NCBI GenBank assembly: GCA_013815385.1
Contig: JACDGL010000003.1
Coordinates: forward strand, 62,001 to 126,000
Direction: 5' to 3'
Source: Taibaiella sp.
GTDB taxonomy: Bacteria; Bacteroidota; Bacteroidia; Chitinophagales; Chitinophagaceae
Length of the DNA: 64,000 nt
The first letter of the stretch is position 1, and each line of letters starts with the position of its first letter. The translations under genes were made by a program, and so were the position numbers. Below are positions 29,501 to 37,680 of this stretch, piece by piece. The notes under the pieces were generated by a model. The model ran no database searches. It had not been told where the DNA came from and saw nothing but the letters and a program-made list of their open reading frames with translations.

Positions 29501-29731
29501 CCAAATAACGGGGCATTTAATATAAGGGGCGATCTGGATGATACCGGTATGGTAACCATCAATATTTACAACGCACTTTCGCAGCTATTGTATCAAACAT
29601 CGGTCAATGTCTTTAATAAGAAAATAGACTTCCCTTTAAATTTAGATAATGGGCTAGCCGACGGGATATATACAGTAAGGATCACAGTTGGCACACAATC
29701 AACCAGCCTTCCGTTTACTATTGTTCATTAG
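26540..29731 (+). CDS. T9SS type A sorting domain-containing secreted protein
   Basis: The frame opens with TTG codons at 26486 and 26540; the second starts a clean signal peptide (MAKKLTFLFYIFLQLSF, cleavage near NANC-QA) and is preferred. Residues up to about 440 hold roughly seven repeats of about 60 residues of the form DTGKIxWQKTYGGTxxD...GGYIxxGxxxS, probably a beta-propeller. Then come several Ig-like/PKD-like modules (YTWTGPHGFTF, YQWRKNRTVLPG, YTWLQNGLLI, FQWKNNGIDI). The last 75 residues (YPNPNNGAFNIRG...GIYTVRI) are a T9SS type A sorting domain, so the protein is exported by the machinery whose gldKLM genes lie at the window start. Its 3' end overlaps plsC by 14 bases. Confidence 0.9.
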   Translation: MAKKLTFLFYIFLQLSFTNANCQAPIVQWKYRIGGRQIPRTSWYPNANYDYGMSIKPCYDKGYILTGSTASNVDYVSGNHGLFDIWLVKLDSTGSVAWQKCLGGSSNDYGYSVLQTRDSNFILAGNTTSTDGNVSGNHGNSDYWVVKVNDTGKILWQKTYGGTSNDSATCIQQTFDGGYIIGGHSSSNNGNVTYSHGGIDYWIVKINDTGKIQWQKTYGGTADELLSSIQQTKDSGYIVAGTTQSNNGDITGYHDSTDIWVIKLNDTGKLIWQKTLGGTSKDIVSSIKQTSTGNYVLAGSTVSTDGDVSSTTSGNKIWIVKLSQTGALLNEISPAVLSSPFRGPTWGTDIIETFEKNYVVSFYPTAGLLKIDSNLSTILWIKRSSLLADSATGVYSGDFPHSIEQTPDSGYILTGSTLRPYQVYDVLLMKFGNFSITCGYPPKSAYCAGDTFSISYVKSGTFYPGNIFKVQLSDTNGQFLHPTIIGQRTDTASGKILCTIPDTVFSSARYTIRVISTNRAMASSSVAADIYDAQFAVSMYPIISGAHSNSMVCSGDTLKLSVSNLVYGTSYTWTGPHGFTFNSPSAYKPRIDTGSAGYYKITASLNTCGAQPDSVLVVVKQSSFPHITLSPHHLDTVCLGGHIMYSIITTDTGLAPVYQWRKNRTVLPGISYAYNDTTLNTGDTIISTLTNMATCASPHTVSDTSVIVVKPLTGLVHISSNSPVCEGDVLHLYSGTSLTGLLLNWQGPASYTSTAPNPDIAAALPAMSGTYRLSAILAGCGAVTDSAIIVVNKSNPTTFSIAPRLHDTICDGTMVHFTSAATNGGPMPLYTWLQNGLLITTGSIDSFNSSTLVNDDVITCTFHSSATCATPLTITDTAIITVYPWLSPSVSVSASPTVIAGDYPITFTAVTNEAGPTPLFQWKNNGIDIPHATSSVYTAIGLKAGDAISVSIDINAPCTHNTTATSNTIDLIAGNLLTIKGLVLYPNPNNGAFNIRGDLDDTGMVTINIYNALSQLLYQTSVNVFNKKIDFPLNLDNGLADGIYTVRITVGTQSTSLPFTIVH

Positions 29732-30455
29732 CCGCTATTAATGCTTTTTCCATTACCTCATGTACCTGCTGTTTTAGCACAGGCACATCATGTATTTGCA
29801 TTCCTGATACGGAAACTTCGGGCAGATAAATAGCCCTGTTGCGTCCCGGCCATAGTTTCCACCAGGCCGAATAATGCCAGCGGTTCACAGTATCAGGAAA
29901 GATAAGCGGTACTATAGTTACCTGCGCATTAATAGCCAGCCTGAATGCGCCATCATAAAAGTCCTTGAGCGGCGCTTCCGTTTCATTAAATGTACCCTCC
30001 GGAAATATCAGCACGCTGCTTTCATACTTTAAAGCGCGCCACATGAGTCGCATGCTCAGCGCGCGGCTTTTACCGCTGCTTCGGTCCACCATCAGCACTA
30101 TCTGCTTGTATATGAAGCCAACAAGGGGAACACGCGAAATTTCCTTTTTGCCCAGCGCACGGAAATAATCATCCACCGCGCTGAAGATGACCAGCGTATC
30201 TAAGTACGAGATGTGATTGGACACAATAATATATCTGCCGCGGGTTGGCTTGGGTCCGCTTACTCTTACGGGCATTCCAATAAGCCACAACCATCCTTTC
30301 GACCACCACTTCAGTATAGCCCATATACTGCTACGTGCGGCACTATTATTACCTATGCTTATAAGCAGAAAAAAAGGGAAAGCAATAAAAAGGCTTATCA
30401 GGAAGGTAACTACCACATAAGCTGTGTAAAACGGCTGTAGTATTTTGCGCAGCAT
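29718..30455 (-). CDS. plsC: 1-acyl-sn-glycerol-3-phosphate acyltransferase
   Basis: The 245-residue protein has an N-terminal membrane helix (residues 12-36) and the acyltransferase motifs HX4D (H81 to D86 in SNHISYLD), a GXXFVDR-like segment (IYKQIVLMVDR) and FPEGTFNE near residue 155. PlsC acylates lysophosphatidic acid to phosphatidic acid at the cytoplasmic membrane. It is the last gene of a tightly packed minus-strand run that begins with the CpsB-like phosphatase gene; the preceding gene ends only 3 bases upstream. Some homologues act in ornithine-lipid synthesis, which the sequence alone does not exclude. Confidence 0.88.
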   Translation of the reverse strand: MLRKILQPFYTAYVVVTFLISLFIAFPFFLLISIGNNSAARSSIWAILKWWSKGWLWLIGMPVRVSGPKPTRGRYIIVSNHISYLDTLVIFSAVDDYFRALGKKEISRVPLVGFIYKQIVLMVDRSSGKSRALSMRLMWRALKYESSVLIFPEGTFNETEAPLKDFYDGAFRLAINAQVTIVPLIFPDTVNRWHYSAWWKLWPGRNRAIYLPEVSVSGMQIHDVPVLKQQVHEVMEKALIAANEQ

Positions 30456-30458
30456 CGG

Positions 30459-30914
30459 CTATAGGCTACGCAGCATTGGGCGGCCTACTATCTCTTTGCC
30501 CGGCCATGGCACCGTGGCCAGTATGATTACCAGCGCCAGCAGCGTGAACCAGAATATCCTTTTATACTTCACATTATCATCAATCCTTTTCTTAGTAGCG
30601 GTGTAGCCTATATGTATAAACACGATCGCCAGCAGCATTCCTATTGAATGCTCTACCGTATAGAACCGGTTATACTTATTATCCATGGCATGCCCTTGAG
30701 CAAGTACATTTCCCCAGCCATTCACAAAGAAAAGCACCAGGCCCAGCAGCAGTTGGATATCACAGCTGATCATCAGGAACAGCATTGATTTGCGTGCGCC
30801 CGATGTGAATGGTTTTTTACTGCTCATGCCACTGATGCCCTGTACCAATACAGCCAGAGCAAGCAACATAATGATCCAGCGTACAAGGCTATGTAAGAAT
30901 AATGCGTATACCAT
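30459..30914 (-). CDS. Four-helix membrane protein (cytochrome b-like annotation), unknown function
   Basis: The 151-residue protein has four hydrophobic helices (about 7-26, 46-66, 91-108, 123-140) with histidines in or near helices (LFLHSLVRW, VEHSIGMLLAIVFIHIGY). Bacteroidota homologues are often labelled cytochrome B, because paired histidines could bind haem, but there is no direct support. It sits 3 bases upstream of plsC and 48 bases downstream of the LtaS-like gene on the same strand. Confidence 0.65.
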   Translation of the reverse strand: MVYALFLHSLVRWIIMLLALAVLVQGISGMSSKKPFTSGARKSMLFLMISCDIQLLLGLVLFFVNGWGNVLAQGHAMDNKYNRFYTVEHSIGMLLAIVFIHIGYTATKKRIDDNVKYKRIFWFTLLALVIILATVPWPGKEIVGRPMLRSL

Positions 30915-30962
30915 ATGCGTATTTTCAGCAATAAAGATATAGCGGTGACGGTAAAAAGAAGA

Positions 30963-32880
30963 TTATTTTTTATCTTCTTTTACCCACATGGTGTTATGTA
31001 TCAGGGCCGAATGATAGAGTTGCAGATAGATCTTTAATACCGCAAGCTGTTTGCCTGCCTGTTCCTGGTTTTCGGCAAGTAGGTTGTTTTTATAGGCGCT
31101 GTCTGCTGGGAATAGGTACAAGCCTGTGGGTTGGGTATTTACAGATTGCAGCAGGTAGCCATCCCTCACCAGCTGGTAGGTATTGGTAAGATAGTTAATA
31201 GTGTAGCGATTACTTACATTCCGGAAAATGCTGTTTCCAAACGCGAAGAAAGGTTTGCTATAACCTAAATAATCAAGTGCCGAGGGTACTATGTCTATTT
31301 GCTGCGTAAGCGTATTATTATATCCTTTCAGGGTAGTATCCCCCGGTGCATAGTACAATATAGGAATAGCATAATTATCCATATTGTGAGATGTGGGGTT
31401 TGTTAACGGCGAGCAATGATCAGGGGTAATAATGAACAAGGTATTATTGAACCACGGTTGCCTGCTTGCTACAGCAAAGAAATTTTTAAGTGCCCTATCC
31501 GTATAGCCAATGCATTTGCATATTGGCAACGGCCCTTCCGGCAGTGAGTCTGTATATTGGTCGGGCAGGTTATAAGGTTCGTGAGACGTTACCGTAAATA
31601 CCGAAGCCATAAAAGGCTGCTTCATAACGCTTAAACCTTTTACAAAATACTGCAGAAAAGGCCCATCCCATATACCCCAGTTCCCGTCATAATCCTTTTC
31701 GTTACCGTATTCCGTACGGCCATAATATTTTTCAAATCCCGCATTGGCACAAAAAATATCAAAGCTCATGGTTCCGTTAGTTCCCCCATGGTAGAAGGCG
31801 GTACTGTATCCTTCACGCTTTAGCACTCCCGGCAATGCCGTAAGGATATCAGTACTGTATACAGATGTGGATATGGGGTCGTCCATTAGTGATGGCACAC
31901 CTGCTATTACAGCGGGGATACCTTCGTCCGAATGCAGCGCATTTGCGTAGGCCCGTGTGCACAAACGACCTGGTCATCAGGCTGTCCAGAAATGGCGTAT
32001 AGCTGATATGCCCGCCAAGCTTTGTAAATTCTTTAGAGAAGCTTTCCAGTATTATAACTACTACATTCTTTTTTCGGAAACCTTTACCCTCATATTGCTT
32101 GTGGAAGTTATAGTACTTTGGCAGCTCACTTTCAGGGTAGTACTTTAGCTCAGGTATCGCATCGTTCTGGAAGGAGTTAATAATGCTAAAAGGAGTATTT
32201 AGTACTATAGGGGCGTAGCGTGCCTCTGTTACCTGTACCGCATTGCGTATACCTACGGGTATATATTGTGTACCTCCGCGTATGCCCAGCAAACACAATC
32301 CTCCTGTTATAGCCAGTATTATCACCTGCATTACCCAAGCCCGGTTACCAGGCTTGGGTGTACCGCTTAGGGGTACCCTCCGGCGTATACCGTTATTCAT
32401 CTTAATAAGCAGCCATACAAATCCTGCGCTGCAAACCGGCACATACCAGTAATCAATTACGAACCGGGGCAGCATCAACAGGAAATCTCCCTTGCGCGAG
32501 ATCATGTTAAGTACGTCAGCAGTGGAGCGTTTCAGATTGTAAGGATAGTAAGCCCAGTCGCTTATATCAAACAGCAATGCAATGGTGTTGCTGGCAATGA
32601 ACACACATTGGGTTAGCAGCTCCCATCTTGGCATGCGCCACCAGGGCATAGGGAACAACACCAGCGCTATATAAAGGGAGTTGATGACCAGCAATGCTGA
32701 TATATCATAACGCAGCGCGAAGAAACATATCTTCAAAAACCCGCTAAAGGTTATATCCTGGAAATGTTTTAGGTTTATTACTGTAAAAAAGCACCTGCTA
32801 ATAAAATAGCAGGCCAGCAGCAATATGAGCTGCAGCATTATTCTTTTAAACGGCCGGAATATAATATCCTTCATCCTCAC
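30963..32880 (-). pseudogene. LTA synthase-family sulfatase/phosphoglycerol transferase, frameshifted
   Basis: Two overlapping frames together encode one LtaS-like protein of about 638 residues. The first (32880-31849) has five membrane helices and the start of the extracellular catalytic domain, including NVVVIILESFSKEFTKLGG with the expected metal/nucleophile region, and reads in register to SFV at about 31970. The second (31964-30963) carries the rest: AYANALHSDEGIPAVIAG, FYHGGTNGTMSFDIFCANAGFEKYYGR and FIITPDHCSPLTNP. Homologues of this type in Bacteroidota are alkaline-phosphatase-superfamily enzymes of envelope polymers. A 1-base insertion or 2-base loss explains the break. The start overlaps the stop of the next upstream gene by 4 bases, so operon structure is preserved. 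Confidence 0.87.
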
Positions 32881-33416
32881 CAGCTCATACGTTCACGCAA
32901 TTGGCGTATATGCTCCATATGGTGGCGGCTATGCCACGCATACATCGCTGTCATTTCCCATATAGGTACATTGCGCTCCATATCCGGGTGAAAGTAAGGG
33001 CGCTCCCAGTCTTCAGGTGTCATGCAGCGTAGGGCATGCACCCATCTGCGGTGCATGGCATGCAGCAGGGTAATAGATATATTTACCGGCAGTTCATTAG
33101 CATCAGGCAGCTGTGCCCAAAGAGCTTCCTTATACGGCTTTATTATCGGGTCATGCTCGGTCAGGGCCAGCTTCAGCCGTACATAGGCATTCATATGGCT
33201 GTCTGCTACATGGTGTACTACCTGTATTACCGTCCACCCGCCGGGGCGGTAGGGTGTTTTCAATTGTACTTCATCCAGGTTCTCTATGCATACGTCCATC
33301 CACTTCGGCAGGGCTTCCAATACATTCATCCATTCCTGTTTCAGTTCTGCTGTATAGTGGCCTGGCCGTTCATAGCGCCCTATCGGATATTTTAGTTCTT
33401 CCAGGTTGTCTGTCAT
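32877..33416 (-). CDS. DinB/YfiT-family putative metal-dependent thiol transferase
   Basis: The 179-residue protein follows the YfiT (BstA) pattern: LEELKYPIGRYERP, TPYRPGGWTVIQVVHHVADSHMNAYVRLKLAL and a C-terminal WHSRHHMEHI. The three histidines of these motifs form the metal site of the DinB-like four-helix bundle. The family includes bacillithiol S-transferase. An in-frame TTG lies 12 bases upstream, but it falls inside a perfect promoter element, so ATG at 33416 is preferred. The stop overlaps the LtaS-like start by 4 bases. Confidence 0.85.
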   Translation of the reverse strand: MTDNLEELKYPIGRYERPGHYTAELKQEWMNVLEALPKWMDVCIENLDEVQLKTPYRPGGWTVIQVVHHVADSHMNAYVRLKLALTEHDPIIKPYKEALWAQLPDANELPVNISITLLHAMHRRWVHALRCMTPEDWERPYFHPDMERNVPIWEMTAMYAWHSRHHMEHIRQLRERMSW

Positions 33417-33425
33417 AATTACGAT

Positions 33426-33433
33426 CAAAGTTA
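33426..33433 (-). promoter_or_regulatory. -7 promoter element for the YfiT-family gene
   Basis: The minus strand reads TAACTTTG, a perfect TAnnTTTG, 10 bases before the ATG at 33416. It supports the shorter start and a nearly leaderless mRNA. Confidence 0.6.
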
Positions 33434-33447
33434 TTAATTAGGGACAA

Positions 33448-34218
33448 TCAGATAAATTGTATCTGCGCATTTCTGAACGGATAGTGCCTTAGGGTGTTCA
33501 TTACCTTATGGTCCAGCACTTTCTTTAGCTGCTCGGCATGGCGCAGGTGGTGCATATCCGATCCGCAGTAGTCATATAGTTTGTTTTCCAGCAGGTATTC
33601 TGCAGTTTCCTTCACACCCTTGCCATAGTACCCTGTTAGCGCTATGGTATTTAGTTGCAGCATCACACCTTTGTCTCTTAGCTGGTGGTACACATCCTTT
33701 TTGCCATGAAAGAAGAGATACCGCTCCGGATGTGCCAGTATAGGCCTGTACCCTTTTGTCTGTATCTCAAAGAAAACATTATAGATGTTCATAGGCTCAA
33801 ACATAAACGACAGTTCTACCAGCACCTCCTTACCCTGTATCGTTAGCAATGGCTCCGAGTTCAGCAGTTGCATAAAGTGGTCATCTATATAGTATTCCGC
33901 GGCAGCCTTTACCGGTAGGTCTATTCCTTGTTCTTTCAGGGCCGCGTGCAGTGCCTGCAGGCCGGTCAAAATCGTTTCGCGTGTATTTGGGAAGTGGTCA
34001 AATTTTATATGTGGCGTGGTAATGATGCTTTTAAAGCCCATATCCATCATCGCGCGTACCAGTGCTATACTATCCTCTATGGTCTGCGCCCCGTCATCTA
34101 CCGCGGGTACAAAGTGCGAGTGCATATCCGTACCTATGAACGACCAGTCTCCTCCGCCCACCATTGCCGCATCCTTTTCTTCCTTGTTTTCCTTCTTACC
34201 AAATAGCCTCGAGAACAT
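33448..34218 (-). CDS. PHP-domain tyrosine phosphatase, CpsB/YwqE family
   Basis: The 256-residue protein has the PHP metal motifs DMHSHFVPAVDDGAQT (residues about 31-46), TTPHIKFDHFPN, LAHPERYLFF and GSDMHHLRH. These match the CpsB/YwqE/Wzb-like manganese-dependent protein tyrosine phosphatases that dephosphorylate polysaccharide co-polymerase kinases. No polysaccharide cluster is adjacent, but the downstream neighbours (LtaS-like, PlsC) are envelope genes. It follows the repeat-rich gap 34219-35037, so its promoter lies beside the repeats. Confidence 0.9.
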   Translation of the reverse strand: MFSRLFGKKENKEEKDAAMVGGGDWSFIGTDMHSHFVPAVDDGAQTIEDSIALVRAMMDMGFKSIITTPHIKFDHFPNTRETILTGLQALHAALKEQGIDLPVKAAAEYYIDDHFMQLLNSEPLLTIQGKEVLVELSFMFEPMNIYNVFFEIQTKGYRPILAHPERYLFFHGKKDVYHQLRDKGVMLQLNTIALTGYYGKGVKETAEYLLENKLYDYCGSDMHHLRHAEQLKKVLDHKVMNTLRHYPFRNAQIQFI

Positions 34219-34307
34219 GTATCCTGAATAATGTGAAAACTAAAATTAACTCAATTTCCTTAAGGAGGTGATTTAGGTATGATATATACACGCGCTAACA
34301 CCACTTA

Positions 34308-34676
34308 GCGCCCCAGGCCAATCAGGGAACCCCGCCGGAAGGTAAGCCGTAATAGCTTCTAGCTGCCCTTTTTGCTTACTTTTTTGGGCAAGCAAAAAGT
34401 AAAGAACAACACGAGCACATAACATAAACACACAACATCCTTGCGAGGAGGCTTTGCGACGAAGCAACCCCGCTATAACCCGAGCAAAGCCCGGCACTAC
34501 AGCAGCGCCCAGGCCCCATCAGGGCACCCCGCAGGCAGCAAGCGGTAATCGCTGGCCTGCTGCCCTTTTTTGTTACTTTTTTGGGCAAGCAAAAAAGTAA
34601 AGAACAACACGAGCACATAACATAAACACACAACATCCTTGCGAGGAGGCTTTGCGACGAAGCAACCTCGCCTCCC
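34308..34676. repeat. Tandem pair of a ~197-base intergenic repeat unit
   Basis: Unit 1 (34308-34504) and unit 2 (34505-34676) align along their length. An 83-base core, from gggcaagc to gacgaagcaacc, is almost identical in both. Each unit carries an inverted repeat of the type CTTACTTTTT/AAAAAGTAAG (one arm decayed in unit 2). A third, inverted copy lies at 54209-54420. Several frames run through the repeats but share only repeat-derived peptides, so they are not taken as genes. Confidence 0.85.
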
Positions 34677-34955
34677 ATTGTGAATATCTTTATTTGGAAA
34701 CCCCTCACACGCAACCGTATATTGCACGCACCACAAGTTCTTTGACATCCTGGACCATCACCTAATTAGCACATCAGCTAATTAGCCAATCAAAAACTTA
34801 CCTTTTATGCACCCAAATGGAAGTATTATTAACCCTAAATGGAAGTAAAACCGCTCATAATTAACCTTTTTCCGCAGTAAATTACCATATTTTAAAAACT
34901 AATAATAGCCATGGCAAAAGCACACAGCGATCGCTATCCACAAAAAGGTTAAGAA
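34671..34955 (-). repeat. Dispersed repeat module, inverted copy of 53747-54043
   Basis: The reverse complement of this segment aligns almost end to end with 53747-54043. Shared landmarks are TTAACCTTTTTGTGGATAGC, GGTAATTTACTGCGG, the paired ACTTCCATTT tracts, TTTGGGTGCATAAAAGGTAA, and TGCGTGCAATATACGGTTGC. It contains a potential small frame with an internal stop in this copy, so it is treated as non-coding or decayed. The remainder of the gap to 35037 shows nothing else. Confidence 0.85.
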
Positions 34956-35037
34956 TTCAAAGCAAAACCGCAGTTAACGAGCCAACCTTCCCATTTTAGC
35001 CGCTAAATACAACTATCAGCAAAGTGGTTTTAGTTAC

Positions 35038-35796
35038 TTAGTTTTCCTCCGGCATAGGCAGTTGCTTAATGCGTCTTCGCTTTTTGAGCCCAAATTGGCT
35101 CACTGTATTTTGTTCTATATGTGCTATAGCCTCTGTAACCGAATCTGTAAACAGGAATAATTGTATATCATCCGGACTGATCGTTTTTTCGATAACCAGT
35201 TTTTGAATATACTCATACAACTCTTTATGATATTCCTTGCCCATCAACACAATAGGGAAACGCTGAAACTTTCCTGTTTGTATCATGGTTATGGCTTCAA
35301 AGAATTCATCCATGGTACCATAGCCACCCGGCATCACTACAAACGCGTACGAATACTTTGACAGCAATACCTTACGGATGAAGAAGTAATCTATAGATAC
35401 CCATCGGTCAAGGTACCTGTTAGGCTCCTGCTCCTTTGGCAGTACTATATTACATCCCACGGAGATACCACCGCCTTCCTTAGCGCCCCTGTTAGCAGCC
35501 TCCATAATGCCGGGGCCGCCCCCAGTCATTACCGAAAACCCAAGCCCTGCTATGCCTTTGCCAACCTCACGGGCCAGGGCATAATAAGGATGATCTGGTG
35601 GGAATCGCGCTGAGCCGAAAACAGTTACACAAGGCCCTACATGCATCAGCCGCCTGAACCCGTATATAAACTCCTTCATCACAGAAAAAAGGAACATCGT
35701 ATCCTTCCATGGTGAATGGGGCCCTTCCAGAAATACAGCATCGTTCTTAGATCCTATTGGGGTAAATTTCTTATTCTTATTGATCTGCTGATCCAT
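35038..35796 (-). CDS. LOG-family (TIGR00730) nucleotide 5'-monophosphate phosphoribohydrolase
   Basis: From the ATG at 35796 (a TTG 18 bases earlier is also open), the 252-residue protein has a Rossmann-like fold with TGGGPGIMEAANRGAKEGGG and the family motif PGGYGTMDEFFEAITMIQTGK. LOG proteins cleave the N-glycosidic bond of nucleoside monophosphates; plant members make active cytokinins, bacterial roles are less clear. It starts 7 bases after the cutC stop on the same strand, suggesting cotranscription. The C-terminal GLKKRRRIKQL tail is basic. Confidence 0.88.
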   Translation of the reverse strand: MDQQINKNKKFTPIGSKNDAVFLEGPHSPWKDTMFLFSVMKEFIYGFRRLMHVGPCVTVFGSARFPPDHPYYALAREVGKGIAGLGFSVMTGGGPGIMEAANRGAKEGGGISVGCNIVLPKEQEPNRYLDRWVSIDYFFIRKVLLSKYSYAFVVMPGGYGTMDEFFEAITMIQTGKFQRFPIVLMGKEYHKELYEYIQKLVIEKTISPDDIQLFLFTDSVTEAIAHIEQNTVSQFGLKKRRRIKQLPMPEEN

Positions 35797-35803
35797 CTTT
35801 ATA

Positions 35804-36529
35804 TTAATGTTCAAATTTAGTTGTTGCAGCCATTATGCTTTGCAATTCATTGGCATCTGCAATAAAGGTATCTCCAAGGCTTAAGATCGTTTTATCGCCA
35901 CTGATGTTTTTAGAAATGAGCGCCGAAGTATGAAATTCATTAGCATTGGTAGCTTCTATTAATTCCTTGATATTGGCAGAGCGTACACCGCCACCAGGCA
36001 TTATAGCAATGCGCTCCCCTGCGGTAGCTCCCAGCTTTGCTATCATATACGCTCCTGCCATTGCATTTTTTTGTTGGCCCGATGTAAGTATGCGCGCGCA
36101 GCCACAATCAATAATAGTTTCCAGTGCAGCGAACGGATCAGGGGTTACATCAAATACCCGGTGTACTGTTACCTGCATAGGATATGCCCATTCCACCACC
36201 TGTTTTAACCGGTCAGCATCTATGCGTCCATCAGCCAGTTGCATGCCGGTAGCTATGCCATCACAACCCAGCTCTTTGCAAAGCAGAATGTCCTGCCGCA
36301 TTATAGCAAACTCCTCATCGTCGTACACAAAACTGCCTCCGCGCGGGCGTATGATCGGGAATAATGGTATCGGCACTTTTTCACGCACGTAACGGATAGT
36401 ACCGTAAGATGGAGTGACACCGCCCTGCATAGGATCCGCGCAAAGTTCAATACGCGATGCACCCGCATTATATGCCAGCATGCACGACTGGATGTTAAAA
36501 GCACATACCTCAATAATGATGTTGCGCAT
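35804..36529 (-). CDS. cutC: Copper homeostasis protein CutC
   Basis: The 241-residue protein is a TIM-barrel of the CutC family: EVCAFNIQSCMLAYNAGASRIELC, GGVTPSYGTI, PLFPIIRPRGGSFVYDDEE, VTVHRVFDV and GCARILTSGQ. Its exact role in copper handling is debated. It lies between an asparaginase gene (4 bases upstream) and the LOG gene (7 bases downstream), probably one transcript. Length is normal. Confidence 0.92.
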   Translation of the reverse strand: MRNIIIEVCAFNIQSCMLAYNAGASRIELCADPMQGGVTPSYGTIRYVREKVPIPLFPIIRPRGGSFVYDDEEFAIMRQDILLCKELGCDGIATGMQLADGRIDADRLKQVVEWAYPMQVTVHRVFDVTPDPFAALETIIDCGCARILTSGQQKNAMAGAYMIAKLGATAGERIAIMPGGGVRSANIKELIEATNANEFHTSALISKNISGDKTILSLGDTFIADANELQSIMAATTKFEH

Positions 36530-36533
36530 AAGT

Positions 36534-37559
36534 TTAGTATATACTTTTCACAGTGTATATCCGCTCTTCTCTGCCGTTTCGTACCGCATAGGTAAAACCC
36601 TTCTGCAATGCATAGGCTCCATATTCGCCTTTCTTATTCAGTGCCAGAAAACCTACCTGTACTTTGGGGGCACCTTCAGGGTTCACCTTTATCATTCGCT
36701 CCACTGTTTTTTTGCAGGCATCTTCTGGCGTGTATCCCTGGCGCATCAATTCCACCACCAGGTGAGATCCTACTATGCGTATCACCTCCTCCCCTACACC
36801 GGTAGCCGTAGCTGCACCTATTTCATTATCCACATACAGGCCCGCACCTATTACCGGAGAATCACCTACGCGCCCATGCATCTTATATGCCATCCCACTT
36901 GTTGTACAGGCACCGCTTATGTCGCCATTGGCATCCATCGCCACCATGCCTATGGTATCATGATTATCCACACCGCCCGGATGATGATGTTTGCCATGCA
37001 GCTGGTTTTCAATATTTATCTCGGGTTCGTAATGTTCCTTTTTCAGCCAGTTCTCCCATGCCTTTTTGCTGGATGGGGTCAGCAGGTTCTCCTTCTTGAA
37101 TCCATTGCTTAAAGCAAACTGCAATGCACCGTCCCCTGCCAGTATCACATGTGGGGTCTTCTCCATCACCATACGCGCTACAGAGATAGGATGGACAATA
37201 TGCTCCAGACACATTACAGAGCCACAACGATATCGCTCATCCATGATACAGGCATCAAGTGTCACACGGCCATCACGATCGGGCAAGCCCCCGTACCCGA
37301 CACTATGATTATCTGGGTCAGCTTCCGGAACTTTTACACCCGTCTCTACAGCATCCAAGGCCTTACCTCCTTTTGCCAGCACCTCCCACGCAGCAGCATT
37401 GGCCTCCTTGCCAAAATCCCACGTAGAGATCACGACGGGATCGTTTTTTACCGGCGTAACAATATTGTCTGCCAGAGATTTTGCAATACTATGGCTACCC
37501 GTTAGCAAAGCTGCCGAACCAAGCAGAGAAAATTTCATAAACCGCCTGCGCGTATGCAT
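36534..37559 (-). CDS. Tat-exported N4-(beta-N-acetylglucosaminyl)-L-asparaginase (Ntn hydrolase)
   Basis: The ATG at 37559 gives 341 residues starting MHTRRRFMKFSLLGSAALL, a twin-arginine signal; the longer frame to 37616 has no sensible leader. The body matches glycosylasparaginases: FGKEANAAAWEVL, NHSVGYGGLPDRDGRVTLDA and the self-cleavage site HDTIGMVAMD, where Thr becomes the N-terminal nucleophile, followed by GRVGDSPVIGAGLYVDNEIGAATATGVGE. It removes the amide-linked N-acetylglucosamine from asparagine in glycopeptide breakdown. The Tat signal indicates periplasmic action. It is divergent from bioB. Confidence 0.9.
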   Translation of the reverse strand: MHTRRRFMKFSLLGSAALLTGSHSIAKSLADNIVTPVKNDPVVISTWDFGKEANAAAWEVLAKGGKALDAVETGVKVPEADPDNHSVGYGGLPDRDGRVTLDACIMDERYRCGSVMCLEHIVHPISVARMVMEKTPHVILAGDGALQFALSNGFKKENLLTPSSKKAWENWLKKEHYEPEINIENQLHGKHHHPGGVDNHDTIGMVAMDANGDISGACTTSGMAYKMHGRVGDSPVIGAGLYVDNEIGAATATGVGEEVIRIVGSHLVVELMRQGYTPEDACKKTVERMIKVNPEGAPKVQVGFLALNKKGEYGAYALQKGFTYAVRNGREERIYTVKSIY

Positions 37560-37631
37560 GGAATATTGTTTGAGAACAAGATAGTTATAAATATAGGAAA
37601 TGTGTGCGCTGTACATTCATGAAAAAACCAA

Positions 37632-37639
37632 TATTTTCG
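37632..37639 (+). promoter_or_regulatory. Candidate -7 element for the biotin operon
   Basis: TATTTTCG matches TAnnTTTG except at one position and lies 42 bases before the bioB ATG. No BirA-type palindrome was seen between it and bioB. Confidence 0.35.
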
Positions 37640-37680
37640 CACCGCAAAGAGTAATACTTCATTATAAATTGACATCATAA

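Noticed and set aside
34257-34748. Short matches to 16S 3' end (CACCTCCTTA-like on the minus strand) and to a spacer-like TTCTTTGACAT word near the repeats
   Set aside because: The two words are on opposite strands, and no rRNA-length conserved sequence surrounds them.
34273-34748. Overlapping minus-strand frames in the 34.3-34.7 kb repeats, with shared peptide ASSQSLLARMLCVYVMCSCC
   Set aside because: The identical peptide arises from the repeated DNA, with no start signal, domain or conservation beyond the repeat.
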